Below are positions 10,893-22,800 of a stretch of 64,000 bases of DNA, one piece after another. A program made the translations under genes and the position numbers. The stretch's first letter is position 1. Each line of letters starts with the position of its first letter. The notes beneath the pieces are model-generated. The model ran no database searches and was not told where the DNA came from. It saw only the letters and a list, made by a program, of their open reading frames with translations. The stretch comes from Patiria pectinifera (taxonomy: Eukaryota > Echinodermata > Asteroidea > Valvatida > Asterinidae): assembly GCA_029964075.1 (NCBI GenBank), contig CM057136.1, positions 12,152,001 through 12,216,000 on the forward strand, written 5' to 3'.

Positions 10893-13800
10893 GTAAACAA
10901 AGTCATACAATATGAGTTCTACACATGTATTTTATTGTAGACAACTACATGATAGATGTGATGATGAAAGTGTTACTCCTAAAACCTCTGGAAGAAACAA
11001 AATGGCTAACACATTATCATGTGTGCGTCAAAACAAACTGTTTGAACTTCTGTCATTTCTAAATTTGTGCCTTGTCTGAGTGTGCTTTCATTATTTCATT
11101 TTTTGGTCTGATTAAACTACACATGTACATGCATGTGCCCAACACATAGAGCCTCACCATAGACATGTGTATATTCCACCATATCCTTAGATAAATAGCG
11201 GACACCGATGTTGTCCTACAAGAAGCCAGCGTGTGCAACGTCCAAATGCTTGCATCTCCTAGTAACTGAGGACCTTCTGGTCTGAGAAGAGTCCCGTGTC
11301 ATTACGATACGAATTAGGCCACAAATATTTGATTTCGTGCATCTGTACAATGTATGTGTTGTTCTGCGGCATAACTTACTGTTTGATTCTTCTTTTTTTT
11401 ATGGGAGTCTAGACTTTGAGCCGAACGTGTCATTAAGGATTTGGCACAATTATTGAATATTTGAGCTCTTTTTTCTTCTATAAATCTTTCAAATGTGCAA
11501 GTTATATCAGTATGGCTTCAATTTTTTTTGAATACGTTGAGTCTGTGACTCCTCTATTTCACTAAAAAAAAAAATTGTTTGCGAAAATTGTGATTTGCAG
11601 AATTGAATCTGCTTAAAGCTGTCTTTGTGTTTGAAAAGTGAGACTACCAGCGTTCCCCCCCCCCTCAAAAAAAAAATTCAGTTTGTTCTTTTCAATGATT
11701 GTATCAAGTATTTTTCAAATTTACACTTGAACTTGGGTTGCTTAGACGATTCTTCAACAGGATTTTGTTGCAAACATTGGATGCAGAGTTGCCAAATTTG
11801 TACAGATATGGGGTTTTGTTTTTTTTGGGGGGGGAAATTGGGGTTTGGGTTTTTGGGTGGTTGGGATTTTGATGATAGGACTACCGGTACTTTTGCTAGG
11901 GTGTTAAGAAAAATGATGCCTTGTGGAGATCCGGGTATAATATGGAACAAAAGATTGTAAAGGTCTCCACAAGGCAATTTCTGGAGGTGAATAGGTCTCC
12001 ACAAGGATTTCACGAAATAAATTTTACACAAAAACTAGGAATTTCCAAGGTATACTTACATGTTCCTGTCACAGATTAAAGTGTTTTATGTAAGGGATAT
12101 TGGGTCGGAATTTCAACCCAGGCAAAATAAATCTGGTTAAAATCGGAGCATTTTGAAAATAAGTTCCGACCCTCTCTCGATTTTGTACACTAGAACAAAG
12201 CGATGTCTCCACAAGGATAAAAAATTGAGTATTGGTGGACTCTGAGATAAACATTTTTCAAGATATTTGTTGAATTTACATGCAATCATTCCCTTTTTTG
12301 TGTGTATGTTTAAAGACAGTCATATGAAAATTTGATTGCGCATGTCCCAAAATGTCGTGATGTGTGGTCGTTTTTACTGGCACCCATTCCTATGTCATTA
12401 ACCTTTGCTCCTCTTTCAGCAATTGCAAATAAAACAAATTGAAAAAAAAAAATCATTTTACATGTACGTGCTCCAGTGTGTGCTTCATCACACGTTGGAG
12501 GGTCGGCCTGTTTCTAGAGAGAAAAAAAAACCCAGGATTTTGTCATCTATCAAATTGTTTGCATAGATGTGTGGGGAAAATTGCTTGGTGAATCAAGTGG
12601 GTTTTTTTGCTGTCATTAATTTTGTGTTCAGTTCAAGATATGAAAAGAAGAAAGATGTTGCCATTTTTTTTATGAATAAAGCATTTCCTGTAAAGGCATT
12701 TTCTGTCATTGAGAAAAAATAACAAAGTATCAAGAATTTGAAATAATATAATGCTTTTTACCATTCTTTCACACCCAAGAAATACCAGTTTTTCAAGAGT
12801 ATTGATATTTTCATTAATTGAAACGTTATATTTTAATTTATGATAAACAACGGTGAATCAAAATATGAAATTATCTGTTACATGTAGCTGGTGTTTAGTT
12901 ATTGGCTTGAACAATGAGAACAGGAACCTCGCAAAATACTTCATACCAGTCTCGTGATTGGCCATAACACTCCCATCTGTTGAAGTTCCAGCCAATCACT
13001 TTTCTCCTTCTTTAACACCAAACAGGTATTCCAAGACCCAGACATTCATCTGAACTTCCACTGTACCATCCTCTGTCTCCCGGCTCGTTAGGCAACGTAC
13101 CACATCACTTGGAAGTATACAACGTGCCTTGGTGAGTATTACCGTTGTTGGAAATGTTGTCAACCCTCCCACTTCCGATCCTACCCCCACGACGAACCCA
13201 ACCCCTACGACGAACCCTACCCCCACCACCAACCCCACCCCTACCCTCACCCTCCCATCTTCACCCACTGTCATCCCCACCCCTCCCATCCCCACCCATT
13301 CAACACCCTCCACCACCCTCCCCCACCCTCCCATCCCCACCCCCACCCCTTTTAAGAGCCAGAGTGAAGAGGTTCCACTTGGCTCTTAAAATGAGCCAAA
13401 CGTTTTTATTAATTAAAAATCTGTACCCATTTTACTCTTGGATTGAAAAGGCAAGTAGTGATAAAATGTCAGAGTAACTTCATCATTTTTATAAGATTTT
13501 TCGTCTCCTGATGATGACTAGAGCAGGCTAGTCGAAACGTTGAGACCAAAGACAAGTTCTGTTAGCAGGACTATTCTTATCAGAACTAAAAACTACTTAG
13601 CGAAAGTTGATAACAAGCAGGACAAGTTCTTATCAGAACTAAACATCTGCTGAGCGACAGTAGTTATTACCACATGGTGTTTCTGCAAACCGAAACGATA
13701 TTCATTATTTTTATAACTGGCCAGCCGACCCCTTGCAAGCTTGGTGGTCAAGTGGTTAAGACCTCTGCTCTTGTAAGCAGAAGGTCGTGGGTTCGAGTCC

Positions 13801-16800
13801 CCCCAAGCACAAGCTTGTGAATATGCAAGCTTTCAAACAGAGCTGAGTACACAGTGCATATAAAAAATAACATCAGTGAATGGCAAAAAAATAAATATTT
13901 TGTCTTTGTTTTTCCCTTTGTAGGCAAGGCCAACCCTTCTACCCCCTCACAGGTGCTCTCAGGTCCCCCTACCCAACTCTTATCAATGCGTCAAGTATGT
14001 CGCGCCTCGGCCACCCGGGCCTGCCCCCGCCCCACCACGGTATGGCGGTCACCGGTATCCCGCACCCGGCGATCGTCACGTCCGGCACGAGGCAACAAGA
14101 CACACAACAACAGAGTAACGACAGGTAAAGATGAATTTGTTTTTTGGCATGATCCTTTGTGCTCATTTATCTTTTTTGTAAATTTTTTAAGAGAAGTCTA
14201 TAGAAAGTTTTTCCAGGTCACTGAAGAAGACTTCGGAGTTAAACTTCCCTCTAGCTTAGTCAAAGCTACGCCAAAAATCACTCGGGTGGGGATCGAACCC
14301 ACGACCCATCGAACATTCAACATAATGCCAATAAGATCAGCTGCCAATACAGTAAAGGAGTGTCCTGAGGCTGAACCAACCTGCTCTGAAAGAAAAAGGA
14401 GTCCAACACCAACATTTAACACTAACATAACACCAGCATAACACCAGCAAAATCAGGCAGCCAGTACACCAAAGAGGGTTTCTTGAATGTCCAATCACTC
14501 CACTTTCTCCGTCCATCAGACAACCCCCACCAAAGGAGAAGGAATCCAAGGCGTCGGAGAAGCTGCGGCGCCCGCCTCACATCAAGAAGCCGCTCAACGC
14601 ATTCATGCTGTACATGAAGGAGAAACGGGCCAGCGTGGTCAAGGAGTGCACACTCAAGGAGAGCGCTGCAATCAACCAAATACTGGGCAGGAGGGTAAGT
14701 CTTTGTTTTTTTGTGGTGTTCGTGTTGTCTTGTTAAAGAGGTTGTGGAATGCTCGAAGACATTTCCGTCATTTTTCGGGTATATGTAGCCTAAGGTGTGA
14801 TGAAATAAAAACGACTATTGTTTCTGTCATGAAATGAATACAGAAGGTACTTTTGAGAGCTGTTTTTCAGGTCCTGTTTTGACCCGAACGTGCAGTTTGT
14901 GTAAAAGTCGTCGTTGAGGGCAGCAAACAAAACATAGTAAATCGTGATGTAATAAAGAGGACTCCCTATGCAGGGTAGTATAAACGAGTCCTGTTTATTA
15001 CGTCACGATTTACAGGGAATTTGTTTTGTGGAAGTGTTTTGTTAGAGTATGCATGTAGACTATTTGGAGCATGCTACCCATGTATTTTCACAGAAGCCCC
15101 CTGGCAAAAGAATTGCGTTAGCCATTGTACAAAGCAACTGTCCCTTGGCAAATTATCTGAACAATAGCTAGCACAATGATTTTCCTCCATTAAAGGGGGC
15201 CACCTTGAGTTCACAGTGAAGCTCGGAATGGTCTGTGCTGTGCTGTGCTGCTGTGCTTTATTTTATTGTTCAGTATAGTTGGCCTTTGGTTCGTGTGATT
15301 CACATTTTTTAATTTTTTAACTGTAAAATCAAGTGTAGTCGTCAGTGAAAACATACTGCATGAATTATTGAGTTAACACTACTGGTTCTATTATTTGTAG
15401 AAAAATGTCATTTAAGTTTTCAAAGAAAAAAGTACCTGAAAAAAAATTTAAATACATTTTTATGGTTCCCCTTCTTCCACTGTCAAATTTTGCTAATTTT
15501 GCACCAGAAACTAGACAGAGTTCAAGAAGCTTTTGAGATTTGACACAACTCAATAAAATGAAAGTGCCGGACTTTCTGATGGCTCATGCGATCACATTAA
15601 AAGAAAAAAAGATAGAAACTGCACTTTGAATTCCATGGAAACGGGAAGTCACTTTTTGTCTTGAAATTGAACTGTTTGGACACACAAACAGCTTGATGCC
15701 ATTCATGGGAGGTGGACTGCTTGTCACTCAGTCAATTAAGCTGCACTTGTCGTCCCTAGCTTTGTCCTCGACCACGCACAAACTCCATAAGAAGGGAATT
15801 TACCGTGAATACTCCCAACAAAGCCGGGCAGAGTCTTGAAAGACCCCAAACGTCATTCCTCCCGTCCACCTTTTGTTCTGGCCACCAGAAACCTTGACGC
15901 AGGGAAATTGATTTTTCGGCATTGTGAAGTACGTAATTCGATTTTTCTCTCCTTTTTCTCGTGGATATCTGATCGATTTTGCGGGGACAGTGGCACGCGC
16001 TTTCCAGGGAAGAACAGGCCAAGTACTACGAGTTGGCGCGCAAGGAGAGACAGTTGCACATGCAGCTGTACCCCAGCTGGACGGCCAGAGATAACTACGC
16101 AATACACGGCAAAAAGAAGAAAAAGAAGAAAGATAAAAACCCCAGTGACAACTCAGGTATGATCAATTACTGGTTTTTGTATTTTTTGTTTTGATAATAA
16201 TAATAATACGGGAGTCTTATATAGCGCACATATCTACCAACAATTAGGTACTCAAGGTGCTGGTAATTATTTTAATTTTTTTAAAGCAGGACTGTTCTTA
16301 TCAGAACAAAAACTACTAGCAAAAGTTGATAATAAGCAGGACAAGTTCTTTTCAGAACTAATTATCTTCTAAGCAGTAGTTATTCCCACATGGTGTTACC
16401 GCAAACCGAAACGATACCGATACTCCACCATGCAAAGCCTCAAATCTTATATCAGGTAAATGAAGTTTATGAGAAATATGAGACCCATTATGTAGCACCT
16501 TTTATAAAGGTTAAACATGGTGCTGCGGCACATATTGCAGCCACTGCCAGAAACACCGGGGCAAACCCCTTCTCTTAGCGATAAGTGTTACTGGGTTCTT
16601 TAACGTGCGTTACACAACACATGGGACCTACGGCTTTACGTCGCATCCGAAGGACAAAGCAATAATTGTGTAAAGTGCCTTGCTCAAGAGCACAAGGACC
16701 ATGTTCCCCACGGCACACGAGTCGAACACCGTAACCGTTGGACCACAGCCCCCAACAATGATGGTTGATGGTTGTCCTTTATAATTTCCAAGACTTTCCA

Positions 16801-19800
16801 AACCTCCCAACCCCAAAAATTTCCAAAAAATCTTGGTCACCTTTCGTTCCTAAATACTTGCGAAAAATTTTTAAAATGAAACCTGCTGTTGTGAAACACT
16901 AGCTGGTTCTCTTGACACGAACCCATAAAAGACAACAGCCAAATTCTTGGGCAACTTCATTTTTTTTTCTGATCAGACCTCTCTGTTTATTCATTAACAC
17001 AGACCCGGAACCGTTTAGTGTCTAGCAAGGGGCCGGCTGTCGCCAGTAGGGCTTAATCATTAATTTCATTACGGTCCCGAAATTGCCAAAGACAACCGAA
17101 CGGCACATTCACATACACACTCGCACACTCACACCAGAGAGGGAACGCTCAGCACATTAACTTTGCATTCTGGAGTTGTTAATGTAGTGGGCTGACGCCA
17201 GTTGGTCAAGTCGTCTTCAACTTAATTTCTCTTTTTTAACAATTTTTTCCCAAACCTGACCACTTTTTTTTTTTTAAATCAAGCATGACCACCTTTTCAT
17301 CAGACGAATCGTATGCGAGCTGGAGATTCTCGTAATGTTAAAGTAATTTAGCAGAGACAGCGTGCAAACGTTGGATATTTTTCAATACAATGTGCTCCAC
17401 CTTATTACTCAACCTACATTTGGAAAACCAAAGAATGACAGATTTTTCAAGTGATGTCCATATTTTTTTTTTTCTGTGACAAGGCCAAGTGAAGCATTGT
17501 TGCCTCAGTTATTCCTAAAAACCGTAAAAAATGGCAACTGATAATAAAAAAAAGCCCTGTACCAATGTCAGCTCATGCTCATGGGGTGCTGTGGTCCAAT
17601 GGTTACGGTGTTCGACTCATGTGCCATGGTACATGGGTTCGAATCCTGATGGGGAACATGGTTCTTGTGCTCTTGAGCAAGGCACTTTACCATTATTCGT
17701 TTTGGATGGGACGTAAAGCTGTAGGTCCAGTGCGTTGTGTAATGCACATTAAAGAACCCAGTAACACTTATCGCTAAGAGAAGGGGTTTGCCCCGGTGTT
17801 TCTGGCAGTGGCTGCAATATGCACCGCAGCACCTTGTAAACCCTTATAAGGTGCTACATAATGGGTCTCATATTTCTCATGAACTTCCTTTACCTGTCTT
17901 TAAAAATAGACATAATTACCAGCGCCTTGAGTACCTAATTATTGGTAGATACATGCGCTAAAGACTCCGGTATTATTACAGTTCCAGCCCATGCAAGACC
18001 GAAATTTAAGACACAGGTGTTCATTGGCTGTATCATTGTTTGTACTAATTTACACCAATTTCAGGTAAATTAAGACAATGTTTGGCATTAATTTTCAGCA
18101 ACCACTCTTGCGTTTCACAGTTGCTTCGGTTATCAAAATCACCAACATCACAGTAACGACACTGTTTAGTCAACAGATGGTGTTTGGAAAACAAATAGCG
18201 GGTATAAATAATTATTTCTGGTGTCAAGTTTGGGAACTATCAGTATTGTACATATGTAATCAAAATAAACCATACATATTTTGTGTCGACATTGACAATT
18301 TTTGAGGGTTAACTGAGTAGGAAAATAGTCAGATATGCCACAAAGAGACACATCTTATTGACTTATTAATAAATACCCACAGACTGTTGCCAAAACCGAA
18401 ACCGAAAAAAAATAAAATAAAAAATAAATAAAGTGTTTTTATCTAACGATTTGACGGCACCCTCAGGTTTTTTGCAATTCATCGATTCTCTTAATCAGTG
18501 GAACCGATGTGGATAAATCCCGCCACGAGTAAATATTCCCAGTTGGATAATTCCTAATGCAAACCGTTTAATTGAGTTAGTGGATGTTTCCCTTTTTTTC
18601 CCTCCACTTAACACAGTGAGGGATGTTTTAATATTCATGTTTCTCTAAGCGGTTCTTTGAAATTTGTATTTGGATTTTTTTTTTCTTTTCCCTTTTGACC
18701 AACAAGGTTATTTATGGTGTGTAGAAATCTTTGACGTGCATGCATTGTGTAAGAGCGACACGTCAACTTACTCTGTTGTTCAGTTTAGACTATAGGTCGT
18801 TGTAATAAAGCCGCCATAGTGTTCATTACCAAGCAGAAGGTTGTTTTAAGAGCAGGATTCTCCATCACGTTTTATACAGTGGGGTCTAAAAAAAGTTTGC
18901 AGTTTTTCAGATATGCAGATTTCTCAAAATTGGGGAGACATGTTGAAGTTGTTTTCAGATATTTCAAAACTACCAGATCTTGTATGGTGAAAACGGTATT
19001 GAAAATAAGTCCTAAGTTAAGAAATGGCGGCCATTTTACATAAAAATGGTCAAAAACCAGTTTGTCCACACGCAAGTCTACGAGACTTTGTCAAAACAGT
19101 AGCACTGTGTGCACAAAGAAGTGCAATTACACAATTCTGCGCTAACCCGGTAAGCACAGAATCCTTAGCTTACGGGATATACCGGTACGCATGCGCAGAA
19201 TCTAAAATTCCTTGCTAACTCGTGAAATACATGTACACTTACCGTAAGTACGGATTTTTTGCTAAAAAGTAAGCAGGGATTTTTTGCTGACTGTAAGCAG
19301 AGCCAAGAAATTTGGCCCTTTAGGCTGGCCCTCTGGGACCAGCCAAAAACAAATAAACAAAACAACAAACAAACATGTAAGCAATCAAATTTATAAACGA
19401 ACAAATTGCACAAGTCTTTTACGACAATATATTATTTTCCTGTTGATGCTTGTGCCCATGTTTTTTTCCCCCCAAAATATGTGATTAACAGTGCTTTATT
19501 TCTGCGTGGCCGCTGTGAGATTTTTTCTTCTCGGAAGCTTCTACATTTGTGCGATATGCAGGGTGTTAAATATTTCATATTGAAAGGGGGCCCTGGGGGG
19601 TGACCAGCGAAGGGGTGAACATCCCACTAATCTCACTATTAATCCTCCCAGGAAAAGGTTACTCAGGGTCAGTCTTAAAATAAATAGATGTAACTTGGCG
19701 AAAAAAAGAGTTATTTGTGCTGTTGAGTTACATGTGAATAGTCGGTGGTTGAGGCATAGACTAGAGATTTCTTTCCTCATTTGTTTGTTTGATCCAAAAT

Positions 19801-22800
19801 ACAGGGTGAGTAAAAAAACCCGAAACCCAATTGTAGGGACTATTGTTTTAGTGAAGTTCTGCATGTAGCATTTTGAAAATCAAGGATATGAAAGCCCAAT
19901 TCATAAGCTTTCTTTTAGTACAAGAATCATTCGAATCACTCATGTAATTTTCAAGTTACGGAATTTTTTAACACAACCACCGTTTTAAAGTTCTGTCCAC
20001 GGATCACAAAAAGGTAAGTGTTCTTTCAGCAAAACGAAAAACAAATCACATAGGGATGTGTGTGAATTGTTTTCGTTTTGCTGAAAGAACGCACACCTTT
20101 TTTTTGTGATCCATGGACAGAGCTTTAAAACGGTGGTTGTGTTTAGAATTTCGCAACTTGAAAAGTACATGAGTGATTTGAATGATTCTTGTACTAAAAG
20201 AAAGCTTATGAATTGGGCTTTCATATCCTAGATTTTGAAAGTGCTGCATGCAGAACTTCACTAAAACAATAGTCCCGACATTTGGGTTTCGTTTTTTTTT
20301 AACTCACCCTGTGGATCTACACAATACTAAGAATAGGTTGAAATATCTATCTCTAGGGCTGAAGGATTTCTGCTGTGCCTTCAATTCTCGTTACAAGTTT
20401 TCAACAATTTTGTGGTTCTATCATGAGTAGGTTAGAGGTCTTGGGAACTTGGCCCATACCCCACACCAGCATTGTCCTGTGGTCTCGCCACAATTCTCCT
20501 TGAGGGTGGGGAACTTTTAAAAATGGTGGCTTTTGGCATTATTTGGGGTGAGGGGATTTTTCTGTAAGGGATGGGGAAAGTAAAAATGTTTGCCGGAGTG
20601 ATTCACCAATTTTCTTCAGTGAAGCTGGGGAAGGGGGGGGGGATTTTCCAGTAAGCATTGGAGGAGGTGCCACCCTTGGGTATATCTTGTGAGACCGCTG
20701 ACCCTATCCCACACCAACCCCGGCCCAGCCTTTACAAGTGGGAAGCACATATATTCTTTGAATTATATGCAGCAAAACACCTCGTTAGCATTCCAGATCC
20801 TAATCTTTCAAAAATTTGAAATACACCAGAACTCAAACGAGATCACTTGAAAAACACTGAATAATTATGTGATGCAGATTGTTCAGTCCCAAACTCGCTC
20901 TATCTAAACGTCTTGGAATGCTGTTTTTGTTTTACTACAGCATATGTCTTTTAGGGGTTTTTTTTGGGGGGGGCAGCAGGGGTTGGGGGGTGGGGGTGGC
21001 TGAAAGGATTCAGGATATCTTTATATCCCAAGCCCGCTTTTGTAGAGCTGTGCATAATGAAAATGCTACTTCATCCGTCTTGCATAGATAGTTCCAGTCA
21101 CTTGATACCCGATCCGTAAAAAAAAAAAGAAGAAGTTTATATCCTTATGAAAATGAAAGGTTGACAACGGGGAAATTGACCAGAGGCAAGCGATGATAAG
21201 ATAAGAAGGCCAAGACGAATCTTGCCGGAGACTGGGGTCGAGGGGGACAGGGGGTAGAGAGAGAGAGAAGGGGGTAAAGGGGGAAAAAGAGGAACGGAGA
21301 CAGGACAACGACGACAATGATGATGAAAAATAGCCACAATGCCTCCCCAGTGTTATTCACAACACAAATTGGGGATCAGTGGTAGATCTTCAATCTTACG
21401 TTGCCCGCCGCGTCAGAGCCCGGGCGCTGCGTGGAATTTTTTTTGGTGTATGTATTTCTCTCCTTTCCTGATTCCTTTTGAATAATCCAACGGAAATCGA
21501 ATCGTGCGCAAAACCAACAGCCATCCATCATAGACCAATCTCCTCTTCTGTCCGAGGCCTGCGGGTAGTTTGTGGAGAGAGAGGGGGAAGATGAGTTGTT
21601 TCACAACTCATACTTCTCTCTATCTCTCTCATTTTTTTTTTCTCTCTCTCCTCCCTTCGTACTCATTTTTTATTCAAGGGGTGATAAATTTTGTAACATT
21701 GATTTGTGTGCTGGTGCTGTGCGGACGTGTGAATGTGAGATTTGAAGGAATGGGGGGATTGCATAGAATTTAATCTATTTCCTGACGTGCATGTACTGGT
21801 ACATGTACGTAGGTAGGGCACATGTGAAATTTGTCCCGAAACTTTTAGATGGATCATTCTATAAATTTAACCCTCCCAACCCATTTATTTCTGAAAATCA
21901 CAGCAAAAGCAAATGTTGTATTTTCCCTTTACTTGACTTCAAACAACTTTTATTTATTGGGTAGGTAGTTTGCTATTGCCGTTTTCCCCTGGCTTCCCCC
22001 TTCTACCTTCCCCCTTCTACCCCCCCCCCCTTTTGCCCCTCCCCTTACCTCCATGAACTCAACTGAACTTCCTGTGTACAAAATATGTGAAATCTGAAGG
22101 CCACAGGTCTGAAAATATTGGTGTTTTCCCCCTTGCTACTCTTTAAACCACCCAATCGAATCAAGCAATCAACCTTGAAGTCGGCCATCATCAACTAAAA
22201 TGTGACCTATCAAGCCCGCCTGCCTAACCCAATCACTTTTAAAATATTCAAAGCCGCTTGCCAGCGCTCGTTTAATTATTCACTGTTTTGAAAGACTGTA
22301 GGCATTTCTTTCTTCTTCTTCGCAGTAAGTCCGCCAGGCTGATTGAAAAAAAAAGTCATACAATCAATTGTAATCGTGTTCAGTCAGGATTTTTTAAGAG
22401 GGAAACGTAACATATGTATTGTAATTTCTAGCCTCCCGTCTTTGAAATTGCCATGATTAATCACTGTCATTTTTTTTTTAGCCCGGCCACATTTTAATTC
22501 AAGGAGACAAAGTGTTCCCCCAACCAGGCGTTGTGTTCAATGAGGCAGTAAAAAAAAATCAGATGTCCATTGTGCCTGAAAATATCTGGCAAAACAGAAA
22601 ACAGGTGGACATTTAAAACAAGATTCCAGTCAGTTTAGAACTAAATTTTTTTTTTTTTAAATACCTGCTAGAAAAACGTTTAGATGGAAAAAAAGTGTTT
22701 TTTTTAAACTGAACTTTCATCTGTTGCTTTTTCCCTTGTTCCAGAGGTTTCAGATGGGAAAATGTGTGTAATTTGTTTTTTTTTCATTTCATCTTCTCTT

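Noticed and set aside
13738..13812. Functional tRNA-Thr(TGT) gene
   Set aside because: The anticodon loop is one base short and the T and acceptor stems cannot both pair; a SINE head or pseudogene fits better.
13854..14441. 195-codon open frame on the plus strand
   Set aside because: It reads exon C of TCF in the wrong frame and continues into intron; splice phases and family similarity support the other frame.
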